A stretch of DNA of 64,000 nt from Glossina fuscipes (GCF_014805625.2 NW_023998415.1:26825803-26889802), one strand, 5' to 3'. Shown: positions 13,120 to 27,127, counted from the first letter of the stretch. Program-made: numbers and translations. Notes: generated from the letters alone by a model not told the origin.

Positions 13120-13580
13120 GGTGCCACAGCACCGATCGACCATTAATCGGCGTTAAAATTTTTGCACATTTGTCTGCTCAAGTTTTTCAATATAACGCAA
13201 GAAACCAACTTTGTATTCAGCTTGAAAAAGACAAGTGTTCTCAGCTTACTTGGTGCTGTGGGCATCTCCTGCGACCGTTTTAGACCATTTTCGTTACCAA
13301 CCATCAAGAATTACCAATGCTTTTGCGAAATTTCAAGTCGCTAAACTCATTTATGCGACCAAGAGAATGTTTACAATAGACTTCACACAGATGGACAAAC
13401 ATGCTTATATTGATTTAGAATTTGATGCTGATCGAGAATATATATATAATATGTACTTTGTGGCGTCTCTACAGCTTTCTTCTGGGCGTTGCAAACGTTT
13501 TGACAGAATGAATATATTCATCATATCTCGCATTTTAAGTGCCAAAATTGTACGTTCTCTTCAAAAATTACTTCTGTTGT
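13120..13580 (+). repeat. Long degenerate copy of the dispersed TATACCC-family repeat
   Basis: The order of shared motifs follows the 22.0-kb copy: AAGTGTTCTCAGCTTAC, GCGACCGTTTTAGACCATTTTC, AGAGAATGTTTACAATAGACT, CATGCTTATATTGATTTAGA and CTTCTGGGCGTTGCAAACG. The overlapping open frames here are accidental; they are not preserved in sister copies. Confidence 0.7.
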
Positions 13581-13710
13581 AATAATTTATAAATGACTTC
13601 ATTTCATTTCTTAATATATTATTAGCTTTGTAATATGTCTGACTAACTGCTGACTACTACTGGCAGCATAGTCATAAGGTTGAGAATAATTATGCTGTTA
13701 TATGTTATAT

Positions 13711-13763
13711 GAACGAACGAACGGAAGAAGGAACAAACGATCGAATAAACGAACGAACGAACG
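13711..13763. repeat. (CGAA)n-like tandem repeat
   Basis: Imperfect repeats of CGAA/CGAACGAA, interrupted in the middle. Confidence 0.8.
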
Positions 13764-16700
13764 TGATAATTATAAAATATATATAATTTTTCTTAATAAA
13801 CGTAAATAATTATACGTTTCAATTTTATGTATTCACTCATTAATAAAATCGTTAAGACTTTAACGTAACTCCTATGGCACATGCATTACATTAGCTCCTA
13901 ATTATGTGGTAATTATTCTATCTCGGAGATTAAATATGAGAATTTGACACCTAAAGCGAAATCGTCGTCGCTAAGCGTATAATCTTTTCATAACATATGA
14001 TTCAACCATAAAAAGCATAATCACCTATCGACACACACTCAGAAACACAAATATACACAACCTTATTAGGAAAAGTCAATAGCAAGGTTAAGCGAATAAT
14101 TAATATCGTAGCAAGAAAATAAGATAACAAAAAGCAAAGGAAAAAAAGAAAAGAAAAAAAAGAAAAAGAAACGAATCTAAAATTATGAATACATTTTAAT
14201 CATAAATCATTACATGACAAAATTTATAGATAAATTATATCTGCGGTTAGAATCCATACACACAATCCCGCAAATGCACACGCACACCTACACCGATAGA
14301 GATATTTGGTTGGTTATGTATATGTCAACCAACGGAGATAGATGTTAATCAACATGCTTATCTATCTTAATAGGCAGTTGTGTATGTTCGCGCATGTGCT
14401 TGCCTGCGTATGCATATCCGTGCGTCTGTCTGTCGTTTGACTTGTCTATGTATATAAACTAATATTAACACTTGTAAAACTTAATTATATACATTTAAGG
14501 CATGTTAGCTGCCGCGGACATGCTGTAGAGCAAATGTTAAAGGTCTGACAGAAATAATGCTTAGTTGTTGTTCGTTAAAAGCATTATTTCGTATAACGTG
14601 CAAAACATCAGAAAAGTTCTCACATAATGTGGATTTCATTGTCTATGCAAATGCACATGAATTTTTTGCCGTAACTTTGATTTTGTTTTTAACAAATTAA
14701 AATGCACCAAGAAACTGACATTAGCTTTAGGTTCGTATGTCTGCAAAAAAGCAAATTTGATATAAGACATCTGAATAGACTTCAAACGTAATTTATGAAT
14801 TTTAATAAAAGTAAAGGTTTTTCATTTACATCTTTGTTGCTATTTTTTTTAATTTTTTTTTTTTTTTTTTTGCTCTTTTTTCTCTTTCATGTATAAACAG
14901 ACATTGCCAGTAATGACATTCAAAATGCACCGGATCTCAATGTAAATATACTAATATAGGATTTTGTTATTATTATAATTAAGTAAGTTAAAGCGTATCG
15001 ATCTTCATCTAGCATGCGAGGAGGAAGCTGTTTAAGCCGTGAAATATTGCTCAACTCTTATTCGAGTGGACCGCACTTGAATTCGATATCGGATAAGTTA
15101 TTAATGGAATCTATAGGAAAACGTTTAGTCATCTCAACTTTTGAGTTATTGTCATCGTATCCAGCCCATAGGTATTCCTGCGAAGTTTTCACTTGTTATT
15201 CAAATTTCTACGGTTTTCACTATACCACTGGTAGACGGTACAACGTATAAGACATTTAGTCAGCAGATATTGCTGAATAAAATCTATCAATTTTACAGTC
15301 ACCAAAAATGTTTTGCGTATGTTTTATAAGATTTCCGATAAGCTATTACTGTGTATCGAACACTTTAAAAAAATGAAAACATTTTATATACGTAAAGTAC
15401 GAAATTGTGTAAATGAATACAAGCAAAATAGCCTTCTCTTCTTTCCTCCTAAAATTAAAGGTTTTGTGAGAGAAATTTAAGAATGTCCACTGTAAGCTAT
15501 AAATCGAAAATTCGAGATTGTTATATGTAAACAAAGTGAGGAGCAGAGACATTCAAGAGAACAGAACAGTATCGTCCATTATATGTTACTAATATTTTAT
15601 TTCGCTTTCTAGGAACTTCATCGAAATCAGTCGTGTTAAGCTTACATATATATGCCTTTAGGCGCAAAACTTTCTCTTACTGCACGTTTAACTCCCCAGT
15701 TAATTGATATGAAATTTAAGACTAGTTCAAATATAGTATTCCTCACTTACGTTGCAGGATGTGTCATCACATGATATCAAACCGACAATCCTGACGATAT
15801 ATACCAATCCCACTTAAGGCTTGTAGTGTTCAATAAGCCCGAATGGATTTCATGCTTTCTACCTTATTAGGATGCTGTTGTATTCTACATTCTACATTTT
15901 TTTACTTAAAAGGGGCGTTGATTTTCTCCATTTGATACGGTACGTGCACCAACCAGGTGAAAGTATAGAGAGACTCCAGGTACAATTATCTAGATTTCTT
16001 ACCATTGCGTAGGCGGTGTTCGCGGATACAAATCATAGTGCGTTAGAGCATACCTGACCACAGCTACAACGAGTGACCAGTCGGTAAAGACATATACCAA
16101 TTAACGATCACGTTAGGGTACGGCCTATCTCTACCTTTTTCTCTTTTCCCATTTCTTTTTAACCATCAGCGTGCACCAGTAGCTACATTCTTAGGTATGC
16201 CAGTGAAAGTTTTGCGTACATATAGCTCAGATATTGATGCTTGTATCAGAGTGCAGATGGATAGACGCCTTCTTTCTTCTTTTTTTTTTTTTGTGTTTTC
16301 AACAGGATTAAGCTGAAAAAGAGGCAGCTGCAGTAAACTGAAGAAAAGTTCGAAGTGGTTTTTATTAATAAATAGAAATTTTTTCATTTTATAAACCAAT
16401 TCACCTTATTTTTTGATCATAATAGTATGTCTTTATTATTTATTATATATAACAATAATATCCGTGAAAAAATATGAAACTGGATCAAAGTAAACAAACA
16501 TATAGGCTTTGAGTAGCTAGAATCCCCCCCGCTAGAGCTGAAATTTATCAAAAGCAGTATTAGCAGCGTTATTTCAATTTAAAAGAAGACAATAACTCTG
16601 TCTGGCATCATTTGATTTGATTCAGTGGATTGGATTTTAAGTTTGCCACAACTAGCCGAGATGCGGAATATCGATATTTATGGATCTTGCATAACACGCA

Positions 16701-19700
16701 ACGCAATGGCATTTTTATTGACTAAATAAAAAATCAGTCCAGCTCATCTCCAAGAGACTGAATTTCACGGCATAAGCATTTTTATCGATTTAACTCTTGG
16801 CAAGCGATCAGCTTTAGTTTGAAAGAATGTCCGAATGATACGTTCCAAGACGCTGATTAGGTCCGGAAAGGACTCGCACTGCAGATGATATCTCTGATTG
16901 AGCTGCGTGCAGTGTATATCTAAACGGCCAAGTGGCCGTCCAGGCCTTACAGCAAAAGCGAAAGTGCGAAAGTCCCTATCGGTAATGCGATTAACACGGC
17001 TGAGCTGAATAAGCGAAAGACTACGAATGCAACGTCACTTGGAACAATTGAATTTGACTCTTCACCAAATAATATTTTTAAAAATATTTGTTTGAATTTC
17101 GTTATAACATAAGAAGGTGGGCTTAACGAAGGTATGGATAGGTCAATTTATGTTGATCGGAATCTTCTTTTTCTAGGGAGAAACTAAAAAAAATTTCGAT
17201 TATATTAATTTTCGAAATATTAGACAATTCTTTCAAGTACTTGTCTTAAATGTGTTTTGATTTGCACTGATATGTGTTCGAGTGTACAGACAGCGTCAGT
17301 AGTTAATTGAGTAAAATCTTTAATATCAAAAAGATTGTGTCAAGATTGTGAGAAACAAAAAATTCATGAGCTTAAGACTCATGACAGAAAATCAGAGGCA
17401 AAAAAAAAAAATAAAATAAAATAAAAATAAAATATTAATAATAGTAATATAAAGACAACTACAATAGTACAGCATGGCAGCAATTGCCATAAAATAAAAA
17501 TTCAAAATTAAAATAAAATTAAAATAAACAATAATTGAATTGCTTAAATTATACGAATGTGTATGTACAACATATGCATGGTTATGGAAAGAATATTTTG
17601 ATGAAGAAGAGACCTTTGAGAGCGGATGAAGATGAGGATGAATTAAGATGAAAACGGGAAAGAAGAAGAAGAAGAAGAATAAAACAGTATGTAATTGAAT
17701 ACAAGAAAAAAAAAAAAAAATGCTAGAAAATGTCATTAAATCAAAAAAATATGGCGACATCATCAATCATTCACAAAACAATGAATTGAAAAGAGCATGC
17801 GAGCGTTACATTCATTGTACGAAGATGAAGATAAAAATTTTTAAATATAAAGAAAGAAAAAACAAAGCTGATATTTAAATGAATGTTTCATATGAACGGC
17901 AGAAACCCAAACTTGCGCATATAAATCTGCATAAGTAATGGTTTGCAAAAACACCGGATGAGTTTAGTAAAATAGCTTTTAATTCTAAAATATGGAAATC
18001 AAGGAACGAATGCTTGAACAGATCGCATGAATGAATGAATGAATGCACTTATGTTCATATGAATTTCATATGTCGATATACATACATATTAAAGAATATT
18101 TCTTCGTTAATTTAAAAAAAAAAACTTTTTTTTTTATTTTTATTTCATATTTTCTTCTCTATTTTCGTTTTTTAAATTATAATCGCTATTGTCTAATTTT
18201 CCTAATAATAAAATAAAAATCAATTCTATTTTTAAGACATATTACGAATATGCACTTTAAGGTTTCCAATATTCGTTACGCGTCAAATTGAAAACATAAT
18301 CTATGTGTTTGAATGTGATTTTGAAAAAACTGAAGCTTCAGCCGTCAGTTTATTCTTTCATAGGGCACTCACTAGCTTCTTAAATAAACAAATTGCATGC
18401 CGCAATAATAAAATTAAGCAATAACAGGTTACACAGGGTACAATGAAAGCATCAACTGTATATAGAAATTTGAAAATCAAAGACATTTAAACGTTCGTTA
18501 CAAAAATGACCCACTCATGTAACTGAAATGCTCGCAATTAATAACATTTTTTTATGCACACTTGCTTGAGGCGATTATTAGCCAAGCATTCGCCACAAGG
18601 TGCATAGAATTTTCAAAGTTGTTAGTGTTTTTGATTTTTACTCACATGATGATATCAACATGAAAGCATTCTAGAAAAAATCGAGTAATCAAATCGATGC
18701 ATAACAACAATAGTTGCTGGACTTCTTGAAACGAGATAATTTTACACTGAATTCTTCATTTCGTTTGCAACATACTCAACAATATATGATAATGTCGTCC
18801 GTCAAAAATAATTTACAGAAGCTAGCTTTTAACCCATAGATTTAAATCATTGTTTAATCATATATTTCCCTCATCTGACATTTCATTTATTTTCGTGATA
18901 AAATACCAAAAATTATACCTTATTTTCATGTTCAGTACATACTGTTCGTGGTAATGCTTAGACGGTGTGGACTCTTGCAAATAGACTTACACGGTATAGT
19001 TAATTTTCATGTCAAATTTGTATATATCGACTAATTCTCATCATTAAATATTAAAGATTAGACCTGACTTCACTGATCCATCCAATCCGAATTTTTCACT
19101 TCAATTCGGCGAACCGATGCTCAATGATTTTTGTCGGGAAATTTGAAAGTGTTGCATTTTTTTTCTCATATAACCATTTTTCTAGGAGAAGGCTCTCACG
19201 CGGACTGACTGCCAAACATCGTCCTATACTACACGATTTCAAAGCAGTGATCCTCTGACCCAAACAGGTCAACGTATCAAATTTAGTTTAAAGATTTCAG
19301 AATCTGTGACAAATACATAAGCAGACATCATTCGAACCGAAAGACAGACAGACACAAGCCTAATTCGATTCAAAAAGTGATGCGGAATCGAACGATATAC
19401 AATAGCAGAAAGAAGGATCTTTCTTAAGTGTTTCTAGGTATTGATACCACAAATGGTCTTGGGTATACTGGCAATGTTTTTACATTGCCGGGTCAAACAA
19501 CGGCCTTCGGTCTTCGTAAAAAATTCTTCCATTTTCTATCTTGTTGTCTATTTTCATTTATTTATCGTCGGAAATAATTGCAAAGTAAGAGGTCAAACTC
19601 AACGCGTCCGAAGAAGGATTAACGCAAAAAAGAAAGAATTATTCTTTCCGCTCCAACCCCATTTATATATGTATACGTGGCGGGTATCCAAAGGTTAAAT

Positions 19701-19803
19701 GCAACTTTCTTGTTTGTGTGTTTATTTGTTTTTGTTATTTTTATCTCTAATGCATATTCATTTCATTAATAAGGCATTATATGTGAGTATAAATCTTAAC
19801 ATA

Positions 19804-20728
19804 TAATAGGTTGGAGGGAAAGTTATGTCGTATTTTAGAGAAAATATTTGAGTTCATTTATAAAAATACATGTTTAATATTAAGCAAACATATATGGTCT
19901 ATTATTTGTTACAACCTATTGCCACCTCTCAGGTAATCTGGGAATTCCCATTTTGTAGAAGTCTCGACCTTAGAGTTAAAATAGTCAGCAAATGCCTTAG
20001 AAACATTTGCAAAAGACTTGAATTTCTTCCCGTTAGATAAGTTTACAGCGATCTGAACAGGTTATAATCAGATGGTGGAATGTCAGGTGAATACGGTGGG
20101 CGACTAAGAATTTCCTATCCTAACGCATTCAGTTTTTGTTTGTTTGCCACTATCGCAGGTGGTCGAGCATTATCGTAGTGGAATACTATTCCTTTTCTGT
20201 ACGCTAATGTACGCCTTATTTTCTTGATACACTTTTGTACTTTAAGACAAACGCAAGAGATTTAATGTGATCTCCCAACAGTTGTATAATGAATGCTTAA
20301 CTCTTCTGCAATTTCTCAACTTGTTAAATGTGGATTATTTTCCAACATGAATCGCAAAACATGATTATCGATCTTGGACTTGGTCGTCCAGATCCATCAC
20401 TTTCTTGGAACGAAATTTGCTAAACGATCTTTGACAAGTACGAACCTTTACAATATCTTTTCGAAATACCGCACGTAAATTTTCATATGTAACCGATACG
20501 TTGCTTCTTTTTTGGAATTCATACAAAATGCAGTGTCGTAAATGCACTTGATCTACTGACATGTTTTTCACTTTAAATATCACAAGTAAATGATGGACGG
20601 TAAAAAAAAACTCCTTTAAAAAAAAAATCCAAATGACTCACTAGCCAGATGTTTTTTTTTTTTTTTTATTTACAAGAAAGATTACCTGCCTATTTAAAAT
20701 GCGACAGAACTTTCCCTCCAACCTATTA
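19804..20728 (-). mobile_element. Internally deleted mariner-type transposon with intact inverted ends
   Basis: The two ends are inverted copies of about 34 bp with two mismatches (core AGGTTGGAGGGAAAGTT), and the element sits between TA dinucleotides, the Tc1/mariner target. On the minus strand, just inside the 20.7-kb end, is a transposase start MSVDQVHLRHCILYEFQ (from about 20562) with TCQRSFSKFRS. A degraded second helix-turn-helix (EIAEELSIHYTTVGR) follows. After a large deletion come FHYDNARP and RPPYSPDIPPSDYNLF, matching the mariner catalytic HDNARPH and YSPDLAPSDYHLF regions. At about 925 bp against roughly 1.3 kb for a full element, and with frame breaks, it is not autonomous. Confidence 0.85.
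20330..20562 (-). pseudogene. Mariner transposase N-terminal remnant
   Basis: The frame encodes DQVHLRHCILYEFQKRSN followed by FRKDIVKVRTCQRSFSKFRS and DLDDQ, the DNA-binding half of a mariner transposase. It then breaks by a stop, with recognisable pieces continuing toward 20.0 kb. The first and most of the central catalytic segment is missing. Confidence 0.75.
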
Positions 20729-21998
20729 TATTCTGTGTAAACGTCTCTCAGATAAGGTGGTTTTCATTTGATGTTCAAAACCATTAATAATAACTTTCAA
20801 ATTTGATATTCAAATCAAAAATTAAAGGAATGCTTCATGTAGAAATAAATGAAAAACAATTAAACATAAAAAAAAAAAAAAAAAAAAACACATTTGCTAG
20901 AGCACCGCGGCTTAATTAAAAAAACTTTAAATATTGGTTGCTATAAAAAAAAAAAAACAAAATAACTGCGTTTTTTACAAAATGTGTACAGATATGCGGT
21001 AATCGTAGCGTTCGAATTTTAATATTTTAAGTATTATTTGAAACAAATAAAAAATGCAAACGAATCTTGGATACACATCGCGTTAATAGTCATATGCATT
21101 GTCTAGTAATTATGGGTACGTTCATATCGGCTATCATATTGGCTATTGTTAGCCTTAAGATTAATATTTAAGACTTGGTCCAGGTTTAACGCGTCTTTCA
21201 GCATCTTGGGCGTTGTAGCAGATTTTGAAGGCGGTTATGTACGTTTTCAGACTCAATTTACGACAACTAAATGCCATTTTTTTCCCTTCAATGTTCGCAA
21301 CTAAGCGAGTACCACTATGAGAAGGACTGGCAGACTGACAATATATAATTAATAACGAATCTTACACTGTAACGTATAAATTCTTCGCGTATACTTGCGT
21401 ATGTTACAAACAAAATGACAAATTCATTATGCTCATATCCTACCTTAGTGAAGTCGAGAAAAAAAAAACGCAATTAAATTTTTCTGAATTGTTTTATATG
21501 TATATCCTGTTTGAACTCGCAACGTAATGCTTCAAATTATTATTATTATTACTTATTTGCTATTTATTTTCCCCCCCAATAAAAGATTATTCTGTCATAA
21601 GATATTTTAGTAATAATATAAATAACATAAATTAATAACAAAATTAAAGAACTGCAAACAGAAATGCATCAATTAAAAAAAAAAAAAAAAACAAAAATAA
21701 TCATGAAAGATAATAAATGCGCTCATCAATAATCGACAGCGAATGACTTTGTTAGAATTAAATGTTGCCCAATATGTACAACTTAGAAAAACTATCATTG
21801 AATATTAATAATGAAAAGTAAATTTATACAATAACACTCTAAATACTTCAATATGGTTCAATAATTTGATGTCATAAGCCATAGGGGTCTGTAAGTGAAT
21901 GAACAAAGTCATAATAGCTCTTTTGAAAAATTATTAAAACCATAGAAACTACACAAAATAAAACAAGTAAGATAATTAAATTCGGCCAGGACCGAACC

Positions 21999-22554
21999 TT
22001 TTATACCCATCACAGTTAATTCCAAAAAAAGACAGAATAAGTAAAAGAACACAGTTCTCATGCTCTACAATATCGAGCCGGCGCGGTTGATTTTTTCTAT
22101 TTTCAAAATAAAAGTTTTTATCGTAGAGTCATATAGGCGTTGTACGTGTGTTTATTGAATAGTTTAAGTCAATTCCAAATACTTTTTCAAATTTTTAGGC
22201 CGATGAAAAACGAAAGTGTTCTCAGTTTACGTGGTGCTGCGGGCGTGTCCTGCGACCGATTTGGCCCATTTTCAATACCAACCTACGTGCAAGAACTTCC
22301 AATGTTTCTGCCAAGTTTAAAGTCGATAGCTTAATTTTTACGTCCAGGATAATGTTTACAATAGGCATTATACAGACAGACAAACGATCAGGCGAACAGG
22401 CGAACAAACGGACAGACGGACATGCTTAAATCGATTTAGAATGGGATGCTGATCAAGAATATATATACTTTGTGGGATCTCTGATGGTTCCTTCTGGGCG
22501 TTCACGCTTAGACAAATTGAATATACCTCTCATCGTTCGGTGATGGGTATAAAA
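21999..22554 (+). mobile_element. Non-autonomous element with 15-bp inverted termini, best copy of a dispersed family
   Basis: The left end TTTTATACCCATCAC (21999-22013) is the exact inverse of the right end at 22540-22554. The interior contains a signature GACAGACGGACATGCTTAAA, then a GATGCTGATCAAGAATATAT-like stretch and a CCTTCTGGGCGTT-like stretch, which recur in the other copies in this window. No transposase is visible. Small open frames inside it are not conserved between copies. Confidence 0.75.
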
Positions 22555-23215
22555 ATAGTATAAAATAAAATTTCTGCATGTACATATATATACACAGACG
22601 GGATGGACAAACACTATATAATACACGAAGTACCATCTTGTTGTCTGTTGACAACATTGGTCCATCTAAATAATGCCACACGTATCTGCTGCATATTTCG
22701 CGTACTAAGTCTAGTAGGCTATATTCCAGTGTTTTATGGGACGGTTAAAACAACCGATCCGTGAAATGTATTATCTCTTAGACATCAAAACTTGGTTCTC
22801 GTTTGGCGTGGACGAAACAACTGTATTTTTTAACGTTGCATGAGCGACATTATCCGCGGTAATGGCAGCACTCGCAAAACGTGATGAAACATAGTCGGCA
22901 AAGAGGAACAGTGGCTGGAACCCAAAGTTAATTGACAGAGATCGATGAACGTTAAAAACGATTGTGGCCAGCAAACATAAAATCGGTGCGGCGAAAGTGA
23001 CTGCAGATCTCAAAATTCATATCAGTAAAATTGGTTTGGCGAAACTTGCACTGTACAATTTTGCCAACGTTGACAGCTCGTTATTTGACAATGATTCAAT
23101 ATTTTACCGTTCTGCTCTTTTTTATCATGGCGTTACACATGTTGTCCGAGCTAGATCATTCCAAGCTCTAAAAAAGATTATTAGCTTTTTTTTTTAAAAA
23201 CTATTACTTTTGATA

Positions 23216-23635
23216 ATGGATCCGTCAAAAATCCATACTGTCATCAAGTATGAGTTCTTAGGTGGAATTACGGCATGGTAGACCGCGCGAAACATAAATA
23301 GTGTATTTGGTTGTAGTGTAACTACAAGCAGCAGATAGTATCAAATTGTTTGCCAAATTTTAGCAGAGGTAACTTTTTTAATCTGACAAATAATCCACGC
23401 GGACGCAGAATCAAAAGCCAATAATGATATATTAAAGGCCACCGTTGAATCTGCCACATCTCAAAGTGCTTATGAATTGTCATTAAAGTTTGGTATTACC
23501 AAACAAACAATATTAACTCATTTATCTCAAATCGGGAAATTAACAAAGTTAGATAAGTGGATTCCTGATGAACTCAACGAACAACATAGACAAAAGCGTT
23601 TTGTAGCTTGTTTCGAGATTGAGATCGTACCACTG
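23216..23635 (+). pseudogene. Mariner transposase N-terminal half, degenerate (second copy)
   Basis: Starting at ATG 23216 the conceptual product reads MDPSKIHTVIKYEF, then a stop, then TARNINSVFG. Later it reads DILKATVESATSQSAYELS, LKFGITKQTILTHLSQIGK and KLDKWIPDELNEQHRQKRF. These match the mariner order: first HTH, second HTH, and the W-P-H-E-L linker. Stops and frame changes interrupt it, and the catalytic half is absent. The wording differs from the copy at 19.8-20.7 kb, so it is another subfamily. Confidence 0.8.
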
Positions 23636-26600
23636 AATTGAGATTCTTAGGTTAACGTTGGTTGGCTTTATTTACATTTCTTATGAGATCTGTTTGCAAA
23701 TTATTTACAAGTACTTACGTTTACAATGCTTCTTTTGTCCCTATTCGTTTCAATATTACGATTTAACTCTCTTGAGCCGACTGACTTTGAACTTCGGAAA
23801 CATCCTCCCGAACTCCGGATGTATCCTTTTACAAGCCAGTTACCACCACCTAAATCCATTTTGACATATTTGTGTTAATGTATATTAATGCGTTTTTCTA
23901 CGAAATGTTCTGCATATTGCTGTTAATCTTTTCGACAATCGTCAGCTGCGTGAGGCAGGTACAGCGTTATAAATGCGTATTTGGCTTGGCCATCTCCGTG
24001 TAATTTGCAACTCGAATCATGAAATGTGGAATTTTCGTAACAATAGTAATATATGCATCAATTAGATAGTGATAACGATATTATTTATGATCAGTAATAT
24101 ATAGGTTTTTCTGTACTTTAATTTATTGGACCTAAGCCATGTTGTAAAGGTGATAACTTAATTAAATAAATAAATATATAACATTTTTTCTTATAGTCAA
24201 ATTTTTTCGACTAGTTTGATATGATTTACTTACGGTTGCTTAGATTCCTCACGATGTCCCTATTGTTTATTCATATCTAGGCGTTGGAATATTTCTCTTC
24301 AAATATTAATCAGTTTTGTTGGCCGTGATAACCAATGCCAAGCCATGATCGTCGGATATGTAAAAACAAAAAGTAGTGCGACTCATCCGATGCAAATGCC
24401 TTCGGAATGTCTGTGCAACATATATATCGCTATTGAAATAAATTGAAAAATTTTTTTGAAGGAAATACTTGCAGTTTCAGCTGTAAAATGAATTTAGATG
24501 TCTACGATAACTCCTATAGTCAGACCCTTCAGATCCCTAAATGAAATTCTACTTAAGATCCAAAGGATGCATATTTGTTTGTTTTTTTTTTTTTGGTTTA
24601 GCTGATCTCTTCATATACACGTGTTGAGATTTTTATTAATCCTTGAGAGCGAAGAGTGATTATGATTGAAAATTAGGTACAATGTCAACAATAAAATATT
24701 TTAAAAGTAAAAAATCCATTAATAAAAGTAAGTAATGGTTGTCATCACTCGATTTGCCACGGTTGTGCAGGTTCTCTTCAATTAACTCTATTCATTGAGT
24801 AAATAAAATTGATTTATAGATGAAGAAACAAAACTGGAAAACCAGAAAATAAATCAAATGAAAAATTCATTATTATATATTTTAAGGTTAGAAAATAAAT
24901 AGATGAAAGCACGCGTATTAAATCATTAACATAAATAGTAATTTAATTATACATATTGTTGAGGCTCCCTTGTGTGTACATACTACACTTATTATTCCCG
25001 TCATAAGAAAAGCGGATGGATTATCAAAATATTACTGTAAATCAGACTGTATGTTCCTATTTTCTTCATTTATTTATTTATTTATTTATTTATTTTTTTT
25101 TTTTTAAGTTTTTAAGTAAACAATCGATAAATTGATTAAGTAAGTTACTCTTCTAAGTATTTTTATGCATTGTATAATAATTAAATAATCAAAGTCATAC
25201 CAAATTCAAAGATAGTGTCGCAAAAACTTTACACCTGTAAACAATCTAGTTTTTAGAGGTATGTCAAGGTGTTTTTTATTCTTCATTACAACCACTACTA
25301 GAGGTTATTTTAAAGTGATCGTTCCACATGTCACACGCGTGCATTAAATTCAAAAAATTCTCGCTCCTCTAGCTGTAATCACTACTTAAGATAGGGTTGT
25401 GAGAAATGTTCTTCTTCTTTTTTTCATGTCACTGTCTCAATTTCTAGATATAAAATTTGCAGTAGATTTTTTCGACTTTTTTCGATCTTTATATATATAG
25501 CTGGTCAAATAAATTGAGACATATTTCTCTTTTTTTGTTTATGTTAGTTAACCATCTTTGAAGGTTCCCATAACGTGAATATTGGCGAATAGATCAATGA
25601 ACAGAATCGAATTCGAGTTTAATTTTATTGACATATTTTTATATATATGCTCGTGACTTTAACAGATATCATAGCGATTTTTAGGAGATCGATATGTACG
25701 CGTTTTCAGAAATCATATACGCGTACGAAAGGTATAAAATAATTCGGATTAAACTTTCTTATAAGTGTCTTTAATATTATTTACTGTCAATGCATATACG
25801 TACTTGCATGTATAAATGTTTTTATGTTTTAGGTATTAATCATTACATGTATACATATATGTTATATATATGTTTGTGTACATCTGTCCAATTGTAATAG
25901 GTCAGGGTGAAATCAAGTTTTTTCGTTACCAAAATTAAATGACTATTTTGAATATCATCATCGTCATCATGATAATCATCGCTAGTACACTTGAAATAGT
26001 AAAACAAGTCGTCCGTAAAAAACATTTTCAAATTTGTACATGTAAATTCACTCAAGCATTGAAAAGTTATTTGAATAAAAAGTGCGTTAAGTTTGTGTTT
26101 TCATTGTTGTTGTTAATGTTGTTTCTGCCACTAACGATTATTTCGTAAATAAACCGTTCTTTTTTTTCCCTTTTGATTTACAATTCACGAGAAGTACATA
26201 TGTAAATATGTTTTGTATAGTAAAGCGGTAACGCGTAAGTGCGTGTACTTTTTTGATTTCATATCTTGATTGTCTGTCAAATATTTCAAAGATTTCTTAA
26301 TTCAAGGAAATTGTTATAACAAACAAAATGAATGAAGAACAACATTTTTAACTAGCGCTTCTGCAGTAGATCTACGTCCCAGATTATGCTTGTAAGAGAT
26401 GGTTATAAAGTTTATATAAGACATTAAACAACTAACTGTCTAAGCAATTTGAAAACGTGCTAATCATCACGATAACATTCGAGCTCTTTTTTGCCGAGAA
26501 CGTTTTATTTTATATATAAACATAATTTTATTTAAAAGAAGAATATAAAACAGTTATTTTTTTAAGATTTTATTTTGAAAAATCCTAATTTAATATTTAT

Positions 26601-27121
26601 TTCGCATATTTAAAAGTTAACATTCCTTAGCTTGACATTTAGTGAACATCGCTATAGTCATGTATTTTAATATTGTAAGCAGTATTAAAAGCAAATAATG
26701 TTTCATTGTTTAAAAATAAACTCTCGTTAAGACCTAAATAAACCTGTCCACTCATAAAAATCGCATCATTTTTTGATGTTAACATTGCTAACTAATGACC
26801 ATTGTAATAAATCATTTTTAAAAACTAACAGCATTTGTTATTCGTTTTAACGGTTGACATTCAGAAGTTGGTATTGTTTACCGTTAACAGGTATTTTCCT
26901 TTTCCAAGTCAAACGAATAAAGTTTTAAATATTTTACAAAAGTTTTTTTGTTTTTCTTTTTATTGTAATTCATACATAAATTTATATTTTATATAATTTA
27001 CAAAGAGAAAAATTATTTGAATATCATTGCATTCGTCATCAAAGCTCAAGGTACTACCGTAGTTGTTCATAACAGAGATACATTGTAATTAATTAATTTT
27101 ACAGTTTACAGTTTTAATACT

Positions 27122-27127
27122 TTTATT
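27122..27127 (-). terminator. Candidate poly(A) signal of the large secreted-protein gene
   Basis: AATAAA on the minus strand about 30 nt after the stop codon at 27157, implying a very short 3' UTR. Confidence 0.5.

Larger units (their letters stand above)
6690..19800. other. AT-rich intergenic sequence with dispersed repeats; no gene seen
   Basis: It contains the repeat fragments at 7.7, 8.1, 12.5, 12.8 and 13.1 kb, a SINE at 12.1 kb and microsatellites. Short open frames at 10707-10973 (plus), 11074-11343 (minus), 15014-15250 (plus) and 17392-17766 (minus, homopolymer-driven) show nothing I recognise. The stretch 15.9-17.0 kb is less AT-biased than its surroundings and may hold an old unidentified insertion. 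Confidence 0.55.
20729..27110. other. AT-rich intergenic sequence with transposon relics; no gene seen
   Basis: It holds the TATACCC-family element (22.0-22.55 kb) and a mariner fragment (23.2-23.6 kb). Between them, 22.69-23.18 kb is a less AT-rich block with open frames on both strands (22771-23013 minus, 22964-23197 plus). It could be part of another decayed transposon, but I cannot assign it. From 23.65 to 27.1 kb I see only plain AT-rich DNA. Confidence 0.55.

Noticed and set aside
22964..23197. Plus-strand frame containing KHKIGAAKVTADLKIHISK, faintly like a Tc1 transposase helix-turn-helix
   Set aside because: The resemblance is short and the following residues do not continue a Tc1 pattern, so I did not assign it.
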